From positions 1 through 64,000 of the forward strand of contig JANXZO010000002.1 of the NCBI GenBank assembly GCA_025355465.1: DNA of 64,000 nucleotides, written 5' to 3'. The DNA comes from Bacteroidales bacterium. Lineage in GTDB: Bacteria > Bacteroidota > Bacteroidia > Bacteroidales > FEN-979. Both the position numbers and the translations under genes were made by a program. The notes beneath the pieces were generated by a model that saw only the letters and a program-made list of their open reading frames with translations, was not told the DNA's origin and did no database searches. Of this stretch, positions 25,313 to 35,205 are shown one piece after another (position 1 is the stretch's first letter; each line of letters begins with the position of its first letter).

Positions 25313-27643
25313 ATGAAACTGCATCGTTACTTTCTCCTGTTTGCATTTATTTTCACCGGACTCACGGCCACTTTTGCCCAGGTTCCCATCGGCCAGTGGC
25401 GCGATCAGCTGCCATATACCCTGTGCAATTCGGTGACAGAGGTAGGGAACAAGATCTATTTTTCGACCCCCTATGCCGTTTTTTATTTCGACAAGGAAGA
25501 TAACAGCGTTACCCGCATCACCAAGATCAGCGGACTTTCCGACATCGGCATCAGCTGCATCACCTACAACAAAGAGTACCAGACGCTGGTGATCGCTTAC
25601 ACCAATGCCAACATCGACCTGATCAAGAACAACACCATCATCAACATCTCCGACATCAAGCGCAAGCAGATCCTGGGAAACAAGACCATCAACAACGTCT
25701 ATTTCATCGGCAAATACGCCTACCTCTCCTGCGGATTCGGGATCGTGGTGCTCGACATCGACAAGGAGGAGATCCGGGAGACTTACTACATCGGTAAGGA
25801 CGGAAGCCAGGTGAATGTGCTGTGCCTTGTAAAAGACGACAAAGACAGCCTCTTTGCCGCTTCCGAGCGAGGAATTTACAAAGCCTGGTCAAAAGATCCC
25901 AACCTCGCCAACTTCGCCGCCTGGAAAAAAGATGCGAAAATCGATTCCATGGCCAAATACAACACCATGACATTTTTCAACGGCAAGGTGGTGGTGAACA
26001 AAAAACTGACCGGCATCGCTTCCGACACCCTCTACATCTACGCCGGCGGGGCCTGGAGCCGCTGGGACCGCGACCTCTTCAACCCGGTGATGCGCCTGGA
26101 GTCGAATTCAAAATACCTGCTCATCTCCTACAACTATTTTGTGAAAGTGGTAAATACTTCGCTGGAACAGGTTGCCAATATCTGGGACTATTACCCCGGG
26201 AATCCCTTCCCGCAGGATGCCATCGCCGACAAGGATGATATCGTGTGGGTGGGCGACACCTACAACGGCGCCGTGTCGTTCACCATCGCCACCACCAGCG
26301 TTCAGCACATCCCCATGAGCGGGCCGCTTACAGCCAAGGCGTTCTCCATGACTTGCACCGGCAACGACCTCTACATCGCCCCCGGGGGCCGCGATGCCTC
26401 CTACATTCCACTCTACAACGCACCGCAGGTGTACCATTTTAACTCCACCAACTGGAAAAACATCGCCGGATACAACAGTCCGGTGATCAACCTCACCCAC
26501 GACATCGACTGCGTGGCCATCGACCCGTTCGACCCCACCCGTGTTTATGCAGGATCTTACGGCACCGGACTGCTGGAGCTGAAAAACGACTCGGTGATCA
26601 GGCGGTACACGGAGAGCAACAGCACCCTCCGGCACCACACCTCTTCCGACACCTCCGACATCCGCGTGGGCGGCGCCACCTTCGACGCAAAAGGCAACCT
26701 GTGGGTGGTCACCTCGCACAACAACAGCTGTCTGTCGATGAAAAAAGGCGATAAATGGACCGGTTTCACCATCCCCATCGTGAATGAAAACGACCTGGGG
26801 CAGATCCTGGTCAACTCGCTCGGACAGAAATGGATCCAGATGCGGTACGGCAACATGAACCCCTACTCGATCCTGGTGTTTGACGATAATGAGACCCCCG
26901 AAAATCCGGGCGACGACAAAGCCATCAAGCTCAACTCCGCCGTTGGGAGCGGCAACATCCCGGGCAATATCGTTTTCGCCATGGCGGAAGATAAAAAAGG
27001 GGAGATCTGGATCGGCACCGAGAAGGGGGTAGCGGTTTTCTATTCGCCCGAAAACATCTTTACCGGCCAAAATTTCGACGCCCAGCGTCCGCTGGTTCAA
27101 CAAGGCAGCTATGTGCAATATCTGCTTGAAAACGAAACCGCCACAGCCATCGCCATCGACGGCGACAACCGCAAATGGATCGGCACCGACCGCGGCGGGG
27201 TCTTCCTCTTTTCGGAAGACGGAACCAAAGAGATCTACCATTTTACGGCTGAAAACAGTCCGCTGTTATCCAACCGCATCACCGGCCTCGCCATCAACAA
27301 AGACGGTGAAGTGTTTTTCGGCACCGACAACGGCGTGATCTCGTTCCGCAGCACAGCCACCCCCGGCGGCGATTCCAACAGCGATGTGGTCGCCTTCCCC
27401 AACCCCGTGCGGGCAGAATACGACGGCTACATTGCCATCAAAGGGCTGGTGAACCAGGCACAGGTAAGGATCACCGACATCAGCGGCGTACTCATCTATT
27501 CCACCAAAGCCGAAGGCGGACAGGCTATCTGGAACGGACGGAATTTCAACGGATCAAAGGCCCACACCGGCGTTTACCTGGTCTTTGCCTCCAGCGACGA
27601 CGGCAAGGAGAAGGTGGTAACCAAGATCCTGATCGTGAACTGA
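25313..27643 (+). CDS. porZ: Type IX secretion attachment-complex protein PorZ-like
   Basis: 776 aa from the ATG at 25313, which opens the signal peptide HRYFLLFAFIFTGLTATFAQ. Directly after it comes VPIGQWRDQLPYTLCNSVTEVG, the characteristic start of PorZ. Two beta-propeller-like regions follow, with two-component-regulator propeller repeats (IYFSTPYAVFYFDKEDNSVTRITKISGLSD; later IWIGTEKGVAVF, KWIGTDRGGVFLF, VFFGTDNGVISF). The C-terminal 80 residues are a T9SS sorting domain (VVAFPNPVRAEYDGYIAIKG ... VYLVFASSDDGKEKVVTKILIV). PorZ sits on the surface in the attachment complex that joins T9SS cargo to lipopolysaccharide. It overlaps recO by one base. Confidence 0.85.
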   Translation: MKLHRYFLLFAFIFTGLTATFAQVPIGQWRDQLPYTLCNSVTEVGNKIYFSTPYAVFYFDKEDNSVTRITKISGLSDIGISCITYNKEYQTLVIAYTNANIDLIKNNTIINISDIKRKQILGNKTINNVYFIGKYAYLSCGFGIVVLDIDKEEIRETYYIGKDGSQVNVLCLVKDDKDSLFAASERGIYKAWSKDPNLANFAAWKKDAKIDSMAKYNTMTFFNGKVVVNKKLTGIASDTLYIYAGGAWSRWDRDLFNPVMRLESNSKYLLISYNYFVKVVNTSLEQVANIWDYYPGNPFPQDAIADKDDIVWVGDTYNGAVSFTIATTSVQHIPMSGPLTAKAFSMTCTGNDLYIAPGGRDASYIPLYNAPQVYHFNSTNWKNIAGYNSPVINLTHDIDCVAIDPFDPTRVYAGSYGTGLLELKNDSVIRRYTESNSTLRHHTSSDTSDIRVGGATFDAKGNLWVVTSHNNSCLSMKKGDKWTGFTIPIVNENDLGQILVNSLGQKWIQMRYGNMNPYSILVFDDNETPENPGDDKAIKLNSAVGSGNIPGNIVFAMAEDKKGEIWIGTEKGVAVFYSPENIFTGQNFDAQRPLVQQGSYVQYLLENETATAIAIDGDNRKWIGTDRGGVFLFSEDGTKEIYHFTAENSPLLSNRITGLAINKDGEVFFGTDNGVISFRSTATPGGDSNSDVVAFPNPVRAEYDGYIAIKGLVNQAQVRITDISGVLIYSTKAEGGQAIWNGRNFNGSKAHTGVYLVFASSDDGKEKVVTKILIVN

Positions 27644-28368
27644 TGCTCCATCAGACCAAAGGCATCGTTTTCCACTCCATAAAATACGCAGAGAGCAGTA
27701 TCATCGTCAAGATCTATACGGAGCTTTTTGGTCTGCAGTCGTACCTGGTAAGGGGAATCCGCCGGGCGAAGGCAAAGATAAAACCCGCGCTGTTCCAGCC
27801 CCTCACGCTGCTCGACCTGGTGGCCTACCACAAAGAACGGCAGTCGCTCCAGTCGCTCAAGGAGATCCGTCTCGCCCATCCCTATCAAACGATCCCTTTC
27901 GATATCCGCAAAAGCTCCGTGGCCCTCTTCACCGATGAGCTGATGTACCGCTCCATCCGGGAAGAAGAGGCCAACCCCGGCCTCTTTGAATTCATCTGGG
28001 AGTCGTGCCGGCTGCTCGACATCACGGAGGAGCCGGTAACCCACTTTCCGCTGCTCTTCGCCCTGCAGCTGGCCATTCACCTGGGCATCAGCCCCCAGGC
28101 CGGCCACACGGCACACAACCCCTATTTCAACCTGCGCGAAGGGCTGTTCCAGCCGGCCATTCCCGACCACCCGCAATACCTCGGCCGTGAGCACAGCGAG
28201 ATACTCTTCACCCTGCTTGGCACCCCGCTCTCCATGCATTCGTCGGTTTCGCTCAAACCGGAAGTGCGCGCACAGATGCTCGAAACCATCCTGTTATACT
28301 ACCAGCTTCACCTGCCCGGATTCAAAGGGGTGAAGTCGCACCACATCCTGCACACGGTTTTGGCGTAA
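27643..28368 (+). CDS. recO: DNA repair protein RecO
   Basis: 241 aa. It loads RecA with RecR onto SSB-coated single-stranded DNA. The N-terminal OB fold is clear: [40 protein letters not shown], then [31 protein letters not shown] helical C-terminal domain follows with no zinc-finger cysteines, common in Bacteroidota. The start codon shares its A with the porZ stop (TGATG), so translation is coupled. Confidence 0.92.
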   Translation: MLHQTKGIVFHSIKYAESSIIVKIYTELFGLQSYLVRGIRRAKAKIKPALFQPLTLLDLVAYHKERQSLQSLKEIRLAHPYQTIPFDIRKSSVALFTDELMYRSIREEEANPGLFEFIWESCRLLDITEEPVTHFPLLFALQLAIHLGISPQAGHTAHNPYFNLREGLFQPAIPDHPQYLGREHSEILFTLLGTPLSMHSSVSLKPEVRAQMLETILLYYQLHLPGFKGVKSHHILHTVLA

Positions 28369-28373
28369 ATCCG

Positions 28374-28381
28374 TATCTTTG
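28374..28381 (+). promoter_or_regulatory. -7 box for lysS
   Basis: TATCTTTG followed by C, 17 bp before the lysS ATG and 6 bp after the recO stop, giving a very short leader. Confidence 0.6.
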
Positions 28382-28397
28382 CCGAAAATATGGTCCC

Positions 28398-29918
28398 ATG
28401 ACAACAGGATTAACCGAACAGGAAACCATCCGCAGAAATTCATTGAACGAGCTCCTCCGGCTGGGGGTGAACCCTTACCCGCCCGATACCTTCGACGTGA
28501 ATGCCAGGGCGGCGGAGATCAGGCAGCAGTTCCCTGCCGACAATACCCTTTACCAGCAGGTGAGCATCGCCGGGCGCATCATGAGCCGCCGCATCATGGG
28601 AGCTGCCTCGTTTGTGGAGCTGCAGGATGAGAGTGGCCGCATCCAGCTTTATGTAAAGCGCGACGACATCTGCGAAGGCGAGGACAAGACCACCTACAAC
28701 ACCGTTTTCAAGAAACTCCTGGACATCGGCGACATCATCGGCGTAACCGGATTTGTTTTTATCACCCAGATGGGAGAGATCACCATCCATGTGAAGTCGC
28801 TGAAACTGTTGTGCAAATCGCTTCGTCCGCTGCCGATCGTGAAAGAGAAGGAGGATGCCGTTTTTGATGCGTTCACCGACCCCGAGCAGCGATACCGCCA
28901 GCGTTACGTGGACCTGATCGTTAACCCGCAGATCCGCGAAACCTTTATCAAACGCACCACGCTGATCAACTCCATGCGTACCTACCTCAACACAAAAGGG
29001 TACCTCGAAGTGGAGACGCCCGTCCTGCAGCCCCTCTATGGCGGAGCTGCCGCGCGGCCGTTCAAGACCCACCACAACACCCTCGACATGACCCTCTACC
29101 TGCGCATTGCCAACGAGCTGTATCTCAAACGGCTCATTGTTGGCGGATTCGACGGAGTGTATGAGTTTTCGAAAGATTTCCGCAATGAAGGCATGGACCG
29201 TTTTCACAACCCCGAATTCACCCAGGTAGAACTCTATGTGGCCTACAAGGATTACGAATGGATGATGAACCTGGTGGAAGAGATGGTGGAGAAGGTCGCC
29301 ATCGACCTGCATGGCACCACGGTGGTTCAGGTGGGCGAGAACATGGTTGATTTTAAACGTCCCTGGAAGCGTTACACCATGTACGAAGCCATTGAACATT
29401 TCACCGGTGTGAACATCGACGGAAAGTCGGAGGAGGAGCTGGGCGCCATCGCCAAGGAACTCGGCGTTCCCATCGACCGTACCATGGCGCTGGGCAAGAT
29501 CATCGACCAGATCTTCGGAGAGAAGTGCGAGCCCTTGCTGATCCAGCCGACCTTCATCACCGACTACCCCGTGGAGATGTCGCCCCTGGCCAAGAAACAC
29601 CGCAGCAAACCAGGGCTGGTGGAGCGTTTTGAAGCCATCTGCAACGGGAAGGAGCTTTGCAACGCCTTCTCCGAACTCAACGACCCCATCGACCAGCGCG
29701 AACGTTTTGCCGCGCAGCTGGAGCTGGGAAAACGCGGCGATGACGAATCGATGGTGCTCGACGAAGATTTTCTGAAGTCGCTGGAGTTTGGCATGCCTCC
29801 CACGGCAGGGCTGGGTATCGGCATCGACCGGCTCACCATGATCATGACCAACGCCGCTTCCATTCAGGATGTTCTCTTCTTCCCGCAGATGCGGCCCGAG
29901 AAACGTGCTGCCGAATAA
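28398..29918 (+). CDS. lysS: Lysyl-tRNA synthetase, class II
   Basis: 506 aa, normal length. N-terminal OB-fold anticodon domain ([32 protein letters not shown], residues 52-84). Class II catalytic core: motif 1 around [12 protein letters not shown], motif 2 in [26 protein letters not shown] (VYEFSKDF in this copy) and motif 3 in [15 protein letters not shown] near the end. Charges tRNA-Lys in the cytoplasm. The ATG at 28398 is the only start fitting the short leader after the -7 box. Confidence 0.97.
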   Translation: MTTGLTEQETIRRNSLNELLRLGVNPYPPDTFDVNARAAEIRQQFPADNTLYQQVSIAGRIMSRRIMGAASFVELQDESGRIQLYVKRDDICEGEDKTTYNTVFKKLLDIGDIIGVTGFVFITQMGEITIHVKSLKLLCKSLRPLPIVKEKEDAVFDAFTDPEQRYRQRYVDLIVNPQIRETFIKRTTLINSMRTYLNTKGYLEVETPVLQPLYGGAAARPFKTHHNTLDMTLYLRIANELYLKRLIVGGFDGVYEFSKDFRNEGMDRFHNPEFTQVELYVAYKDYEWMMNLVEEMVEKVAIDLHGTTVVQVGENMVDFKRPWKRYTMYEAIEHFTGVNIDGKSEEELGAIAKELGVPIDRTMALGKIIDQIFGEKCEPLLIQPTFITDYPVEMSPLAKKHRSKPGLVERFEAICNGKELCNAFSELNDPIDQRERFAAQLELGKRGDDESMVLDEDFLKSLEFGMPPTAGLGIGIDRLTMIMTNAASIQDVLFFPQMRPEKRAAE

Positions 29919-30023
29919 CCACCCTGCATTTTTCAGGTCCTGCGGGCGGAACCTTCTCAGGTTGTTAACAATGGTTTGTTAATCAAAAATATAGGCTGCG
30001 TCTGCTCCGTAATAATAAAGTCC

Positions 30024-30031
30024 TATTTTTG
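30024..30031 (+). promoter_or_regulatory. -7 box for the mltD-like gene
   Basis: TATTTTTG, 41 bp before the ATG at 30072. The 29919-30071 spacer also holds a small hairpin, AACCT/AGGTT around TCTC, at about 29950-29963. Confidence 0.55.
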
Positions 30032-30071
30032 TAGTTTATCATACATGTAAACACCCGGATAAAACTTGTTC

Positions 30072-31703
30072 ATGACCTTAAACCACGTAAAGATCATTGT
30101 CTTACTCCTTCTGGCCATTCCTGCTTCCGTATTTTCACAAGACACGATCATCACCGATACCCTGAGAAGAAAACCACTGATTGACGACGATCCCGTTGTT
30201 ACGATGCTCGACAGTCTGGCCGGTTTGAAGATCTTCGAAGACACTGAATTCCCCAATGCAAAGCAGTACCAGAACTGGGCCAGCTACTCCGACACCGACG
30301 TTCCCGTGTTTTCAGATTCGGTTTACCGCGAACGCATCGCCCAGATGAATGACCAGTCGCCTTTCGAATACGTCTACAACGCCGAGGTGCGTAAATTCAT
30401 CGAACTCTATTCGGTGAGGAAACGCAAACTCACGGCGCGTATCCTCGGCCTGGCCCAGATCTACTTCCCGTTGTTTGAAGAGCAGCTCGACAAGTACAAC
30501 ATGCCGCTGGAGCTGAAATACCTTGCGGTGATTGAATCTGCACTGAACCCTACCGCCAACTCGCCGGCCGGAGCCAAAGGGCTGTGGCAGTTCATGTTCG
30601 GGACCGGCCGGGTGTACGGTCTCAAGGTCAGCTCCTACGTGGACGACCGGTACGACCCCTACAAAGCCACCGTGGCAGCCTGCGAACACCTCACCGACCT
30701 CTACGACATCTACGGCAACTGGTCGCTGGCGCTGGCCGCCTACAACTCCGGCGCGGGAAATGTAAACAAGGCGATCCGGCGTTCGGGCGGCATCAAAAAC
30801 TTCTGGGCCATCCACAACTACCTGCCCCGCGAGACCCGCTCCTATGTTCCGGCATTCATCGCAGCCAGCTATGTGCTTACCTATGCCAACGAACACAAGA
30901 TCTTTCCTGTTGACCCCGGCATCCTCTATTACGAAGTCGACACGGTTACCGTTACACATGTCCTCACCTTCGACCAGATCTCGGAGATGCTGAACATCCC
31001 CATGGATGAGGTGGAGTTCCTGAATCCTTCGTTCAAACACGGAGTGATCCCCGCCTCCCCCGAAAACACCTACAAGCTGCGGCTCCGGAAAAAGTATATC
31101 GGTCATTTCATCAACAACGAAAATGCCCTGTATGCCTATCGCACCCGCCGCGGACTGGCCCAGGATGCGCTGAGCGCCATGGTGAGCAGCAGCTACCGCG
31201 AAAGTGAGCTCTATACCGTGAAGAACGGGGAGACCGTTGCCGGCATCGCAAAAAAGTTCAGCATGACCACCAGCGAACTCAGGTCGCTGAACAACATGAA
31301 AAAAAACTATGTGCGACCCAAACAGAAGATCCTGGTATATACCAAACCGCGTCAGAAGCCCACAGAACCCGGCGCGGTGACCTCCACCTACATCCCGGTG
31401 GAGCTGGTGAAAGACACCTCGAAATCGCATGCCAGGCCGGCCGACACCAACGTACACGCCAAAGCGCAACCCGCCGACCAGGAGAAACAGACCACCAAAC
31501 CTCCGGCCAGGCCCACCGCCAAACCCGCCGCCAAACCTGCCCAGAGTACCCAGAAATACTTCTCCTATACCGTGCAGTCCGGCGATAACCTGTGGGATAT
31601 AGCCGACAAGCACAACGTCACTGTGTCGCAAATCAAAGACCTTAACAACCTGAAGAACTCGAGCCGTCTGAAACCGGGACAAAAGATAAAGATCCCCAGG
31701 TAA
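30072..31703 (+). CDS. mltD: Membrane-bound lytic murein transglycosylase D with LysM domains
   Basis: 543 aa from the ATG at 30072, with signal peptide IIVLLLLAIPASVFSQ. Goose-type lysozyme-like domain around residues 100-280: the catalytic Glu in KYLAVIESALNPTANSPAGAKGLWQFM and LALAAYNSGAGNVNKAI. A LysM-like segment lies near residues 295-345, and two clear LysM domains follow: YTVKNGETVAGIAKKFSMTTSELRSLN and YTVQSGDNLWDIADKHNVTVSQIKDLNNL, joined by a Pro/Ala/Lys linker. It cleaves glycan strands of peptidoglycan with 1,6-anhydro product formation. No lipobox is seen, so it is periplasmic rather than lipid-anchored. Confidence 0.9.
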   Translation: MTLNHVKIIVLLLLAIPASVFSQDTIITDTLRRKPLIDDDPVVTMLDSLAGLKIFEDTEFPNAKQYQNWASYSDTDVPVFSDSVYRERIAQMNDQSPFEYVYNAEVRKFIELYSVRKRKLTARILGLAQIYFPLFEEQLDKYNMPLELKYLAVIESALNPTANSPAGAKGLWQFMFGTGRVYGLKVSSYVDDRYDPYKATVAACEHLTDLYDIYGNWSLALAAYNSGAGNVNKAIRRSGGIKNFWAIHNYLPRETRSYVPAFIAASYVLTYANEHKIFPVDPGILYYEVDTVTVTHVLTFDQISEMLNIPMDEVEFLNPSFKHGVIPASPENTYKLRLRKKYIGHFINNENALYAYRTRRGLAQDALSAMVSSSYRESELYTVKNGETVAGIAKKFSMTTSELRSLNNMKKNYVRPKQKILVYTKPRQKPTEPGAVTSTYIPVELVKDTSKSHARPADTNVHAKAQPADQEKQTTKPPARPTAKPAAKPAQSTQKYFSYTVQSGDNLWDIADKHNVTVSQIKDLNNLKNSSRLKPGQKIKIPR

Positions 31704-31759
31704 CCTTGCCAAAAACAACTTGACCGGATACTGATCCTTATTAACCAAAACCAAAACAG

Positions 31760-32230
31760 ATGAAAAAAAACGCAATTACGCTTATCGTTGTTCTCCTGGT
31801 CACCGCATGGTCAGGCCTCTCCGCATCGGGCCAGTCCCACAAAAGCGATGACATCCTCGGTACATGGCTCAACCAGGAGGCAACCGGCAAAGTGACCATC
31901 TTTAAAGAGAACGGCAAATATTTCGGGAAGCTGGTATGGCTCAGAACCCCCAACGATTCCGTTACCGGTCTGCCACGAACCGACAAGGAAAATCCGGTTG
32001 TGGCCCTGAAGACGACCCCGCTCATCGGGCTGGTGAACCTGAAAGACTTCACCTTCGACGGCAAGGATGAGTGGTCGGGCGGAACCATCTACGACCCCAA
32101 GAATGGTAAAACCTACAGCTGCAAGATCCAGTTCGAAAGCGCCAATAAGCTGAAGATCCGGGGATATGTAGGCGTTTCGCTGCTTGGTCGCAACACCTTC
32201 TGGACCAAGAGTGTTGCCCCCCAGCCATGA
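31760..32230 (+). CDS. DUF2147 secreted protein
   Basis: 156 aa. Signal peptide ITLIVVLLVTAWSGLSASGQ, then a DUF2147 domain: ILGTWLNQEATGKVTIFKENGKYFGKLVWLR, LKDFTFDGKDEWSGGTIYDPKNGKTYSCKI and LKIRGYVGVSLLGRNTFWTK. This family forms a small lipocalin-like beta barrel; no biochemical function is established. Its stop overlaps the next start by four bases (ATGA). It lies 56 bp after mltD. Confidence 0.88.
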   Translation: MKKNAITLIVVLLVTAWSGLSASGQSHKSDDILGTWLNQEATGKVTIFKENGKYFGKLVWLRTPNDSVTGLPRTDKENPVVALKTTPLIGLVNLKDFTFDGKDEWSGGTIYDPKNGKTYSCKIQFESANKLKIRGYVGVSLLGRNTFWTKSVAPQP

Positions 32231-32688
32231 GCCTTGCACAAAAATTCAAGCCCTCCGTGCCAAAGCACACCCTGCTGTTCATCGCCGGACTTGCCTGGAC
32301 CACGGCAGGCGGAATTTTAATGTGGAGGGGGTTGGATTACGAGCTGAAATACTCTCACCACATCTGGCTGAACATCCTGGCCGGGATCCTGATCGGCATC
32401 CCCTTTTATTTCATCCTTTTTGCGAAGATCTCCGGCAAACATATCTTACGCATCCGCGGACTGAAGATCCCCTACCCCTGTGCCTTTGCTTTTTTCAATG
32501 TAAGGTCGTATGTGATGATGATGGGCATGATCACCGCAGGGATCCTGCTGCGGAACTGGAGCCTGGTAAACCGCGAATACCTGTTTACCTTTTATATCGG
32601 CATGGCCCTGCCGCTGCTCATCTCGGCCAGCCGCTTCTTTTATGCATGGGCAGGGCACCGGGCTCATGGTCAGCCCGGCTGTTTATAG
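32227..32688 (+). CDS. Small four-helix membrane protein, unknown function
   Basis: 153 aa with about four membrane segments: TLLFIAGLAWTTAGGILMW, WLNILAGILIGIPFYFILF, VMMMGMITAGILL and LFTFYIGMALPLLISASRF. Short charged loops carry KISGKHILRIRGLKIPYPCAFAFFNVRSY, a conserved-looking cytoplasmic stretch. I do not recognise a family with confidence. Translational coupling to the DUF2147 gene (4-base overlap) implies a joint role at the envelope. Confidence 0.75.
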   Translation: MSLAQKFKPSVPKHTLLFIAGLAWTTAGGILMWRGLDYELKYSHHIWLNILAGILIGIPFYFILFAKISGKHILRIRGLKIPYPCAFAFFNVRSYVMMMGMITAGILLRNWSLVNREYLFTFYIGMALPLLISASRFFYAWAGHRAHGQPGCL

Positions 32689-32715
32689 CTACCGAAAGTC
32701 GCTTAACCCGATATA

Positions 32716-34143
32716 TTGGCAGGTAAAAAAAAGATATTCAGCATCCTCCGCCCGGTCCTCCTCGGACTGGTGCTTATTGCCATTGCCGCACTGATCACGC
32801 GCAGTCTCTATTTTCAGCATGACGACCCGGCAAAGGATGCCATCCGCAGGATCCGCGAGCGTGGCTACCTTATCGCACTGACCGATGCCAACAGCCTCAG
32901 TTATTTTGTGCTGCGCGGCGAACCGATGGGCTACCAGCTTGAAGTGCTGCAGTCGTTTGCGAAATACCTTGGCGTACCGCTTCGCCTCATCGCCCTCAAC
33001 AACATCGCCCAGCTCTATTACTACCTCGACTATGGCGCCGGCGATGTGATCGCCCTCAACCTTCCGGCCTCCGGACCGGGAAAAAAGATGGCCCATTTCA
33101 GCGATCCGATGGGCGAAACCCGCCTGGTGCTGGTTCAGCGGAAGGCTTCGGGAAACAAAAAAGACACCACCGTATTTGTGGATAAGTTCTCCGACTTCCC
33201 GGCGGATACGCTGTTTGTGCGTCAGAACCCCTTCCTCAATTCGTATTACGAGACCTTTGTTAAAAAGACCGGAAAGCGGGCCATCCTGAAAGTACTCACC
33301 GACGTGAGCCAGGAGGAGCTCATCCGCCGCGTGGCCAAAGGGAACATCAATTATGCCCTCTGCCAGGAGAATGTGGTGACGGTTTACAAACGCGCCTTCT
33401 GGAATATCGACGACCATGTGCTGGCCCACGACCTCTTTCCCTACGGCTGGGGGGTGAACCTCAACTCCGATTCGCTGCTGCAAAAGATAAACGCATGGTT
33501 GGGAGCTTACAAGGCCAGCGGAGAGCTCCACAAGGTGTACCTCAACTACTTCGACAACCAGCGTATTGCCAACGTGCTGCAGAGCGACTTCGCCTCTTTT
33601 TCGGGGAACAGACTCTCCCCGTACGACAAAGAGATCAGGGCCTGCAGCGAATGGATACACTGGGACTGGCGGCTGGTGGCATCGCTGGTGTATGAGGAGT
33701 CGAATTTTATCCCGGGACAGACCTCCTCGCGAAGCGCCAGCGGGCTGATGCAGCTGATGCCCGAAACCGCGGCCCGATTCGGGGTGGACAGCGGCAGTTC
33801 CTCTGCCCAGCAGATCGCCGCCGGGGTGAAATACGTGGGTTACCTCTTCCGGCAGATGCCCGAGGAGATCACCAATCCCAAGGAGCGGATCTATTTTGCC
33901 CTGGCCTCCTACAACGTGGGGATCGGACGGGTGCTTGCCGCCAGAGAGAAGGCCGAAATATACGGTAAAGACAAGAACCGGTGGAACGGGCATGTGGATT
34001 ATTACCTCCTCAGCCGGTCAGAAAAAGATCCGTATGCAAAAGGCGATACCTCCAAACAGGTTCCTGCAGATTATAAGATGGAGGGATTTGTAGACGACAT
34101 CATCGCCCGGTACTACCACTATAAAAATCTCATCCCCGAGTAA
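32716..34143 (+). CDS. MltF-like lytic transglycosylase with solute-binding domain
   Basis: 475 aa. One N-terminal membrane anchor (FSILRPVLLGLVLIAIAALITR); then a periplasmic-binding-protein-like domain (residues about 45-290: IRERGYLIALTDANSLSYFVLRGEPMGYQLEVLQSFAKYL); then an SLT transglycosylase domain with catalytic Glu in SLVYEESNFIPGQ, followed by SASGLMQLMPETAARFGV and YNVGIGRVLAA. This is the MltF architecture. The TTG start (32716-32718) is taken because no ATG precedes the membrane anchor. The 3' end overlaps the convergent epimerase gene by 14 bp. Confidence 0.87.
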   Translation: MAGKKKIFSILRPVLLGLVLIAIAALITRSLYFQHDDPAKDAIRRIRERGYLIALTDANSLSYFVLRGEPMGYQLEVLQSFAKYLGVPLRLIALNNIAQLYYYLDYGAGDVIALNLPASGPGKKMAHFSDPMGETRLVLVQRKASGNKKDTTVFVDKFSDFPADTLFVRQNPFLNSYYETFVKKTGKRAILKVLTDVSQEELIRRVAKGNINYALCQENVVTVYKRAFWNIDDHVLAHDLFPYGWGVNLNSDSLLQKINAWLGAYKASGELHKVYLNYFDNQRIANVLQSDFASFSGNRLSPYDKEIRACSEWIHWDWRLVASLVYEESNFIPGQTSSRSASGLMQLMPETAARFGVDSGSSSAQQIAAGVKYVGYLFRQMPEEITNPKERIYFALASYNVGIGRVLAAREKAEIYGKDKNRWNGHVDYYLLSRSEKDPYAKGDTSKQVPADYKMEGFVDDIIARYYHYKNLIPE

Positions 34144-35149
34144 CTCCCAGGTCTTTCATATAGCAGTCGCACACCTCACGGATCGACTCGCTCACAGGCC
34201 GGAACCGGAAGTTCAGCGTCTTCTTCAGCTTTTCGCTGGAATAGGTATAGACTTGGGTGGTGGTGATGGCCATCTCGCGTGTTACCTCCGGTTTGGAGCC
34301 GGTGAGGAACGAATGAACCGCCTCCACCCGCCACGCAATGGCGGTCATGGCGTTGGGAACATTCACCGCGGGAGCAGGCTTTCCGTAGTTGCCGGCGATC
34401 ATGGCGAAAAAGTCCTGATAAGTGATATTTTCGGCCGAGCAGATGTAACGCTGCCCAAAATGGTTGTTCTCCATCAGCCCCGTCATGGCCTTCGAAATAT
34501 CCCGGGCATCCACATAGCCGTTCACCCCGCGGGTGTAATACTTCAACCCCTGCCACACGAGCCGGAAAAGACCGGAGTTGTCGTCCCAGAAGCCGGGACC
34601 GATGATGACCGAGGGGTTGATGATCACGGCATTCAGCCCCTCCTCCATGCCGCGCCATACTTCCCGCTCTGCGCCATATTTGCTGATGCCGTACACCGAA
34701 TTTTTTTTCGATGGCACCCAGTGGGTCTCTTCATCGGAAACACCGTTGTTCTCCGCCCTTCCAAGCGTGGCTACGGAGCTCACGTAACAGAACCGGGCCA
34801 CCTTTTTTTCGATCGACATGTTCACCAGGTTGGCCGTCCCTTCGATGTTCACCTTCAGCATCGCCTTGTGGTCTTTGGGGTAGAAGGATACCACCGCCCC
34901 GGCATGATATACCTCGGTGACGTCTTTCATCGCCTCACCAATGGCGCCGAAGTCCATCAGGTCGGCATCCGCCCACTCGATCTTTGCAACCAGTTCATCG
35001 GGGTTTGACACGTAGTAGGAGAACACTTTGCGCACCCTGGAGAGGTCGCTGGATGGCCGTTTAATGGCGCGTACGGATTTACCCGCTGTCAGCAGGTCTA
35101 AAAGCAAATGCGAGCCAAGAAGGCCGGTTCCGCCGGTAACGAGGATCAT
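34130..35149 (-). CDS. NAD-dependent epimerase/dehydratase family protein (extended SDR)
   Basis: 339 aa. Rossmann motif MILVTGGTGLLGSHLL (GxxGxxG), the active-site Tyr and Lys in YGISKYGAE with the Ser of YVSSVATLG, and an extended substrate domain (INPSVIIGPGFWDDNS, YICSAENITYQDFF). It resembles dihydroflavonol-4-reductase-like SDRs that act on sugars or small aldehydes and ketones. Substrate is not evident. It lies 56 bp downstream of pbpC on the same strand and may be read through from that operon. Convergent overlap with the MltF-like gene is 14 bp. Confidence 0.85.
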   Translation of the reverse strand: MILVTGGTGLLGSHLLLDLLTAGKSVRAIKRPSSDLSRVRKVFSYYVSNPDELVAKIEWADADLMDFGAIGEAMKDVTEVYHAGAVVSFYPKDHKAMLKVNIEGTANLVNMSIEKKVARFCYVSSVATLGRAENNGVSDEETHWVPSKKNSVYGISKYGAEREVWRGMEEGLNAVIINPSVIIGPGFWDDNSGLFRLVWQGLKYYTRGVNGYVDARDISKAMTGLMENNHFGQRYICSAENITYQDFFAMIAGNYGKPAPAVNVPNAMTAIAWRVEAVHSFLTGSKPEVTREMAITTTQVYTYSSEKLKKTLNFRFRPVSESIREVCDCYMKDLGVTRG

Positions 35150-35205
35150 AGGAGATGGGGTTAAGCGGCAAAGATAGGGGGAAATGGTGAAAGGATGAAC
35201 TTTTA

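Noticed and set aside
26108-27241. 377-codon minus-strand frame opposite porZ
   Set aside because: Antisense shadow of the propeller repeats; no start signal or family features.
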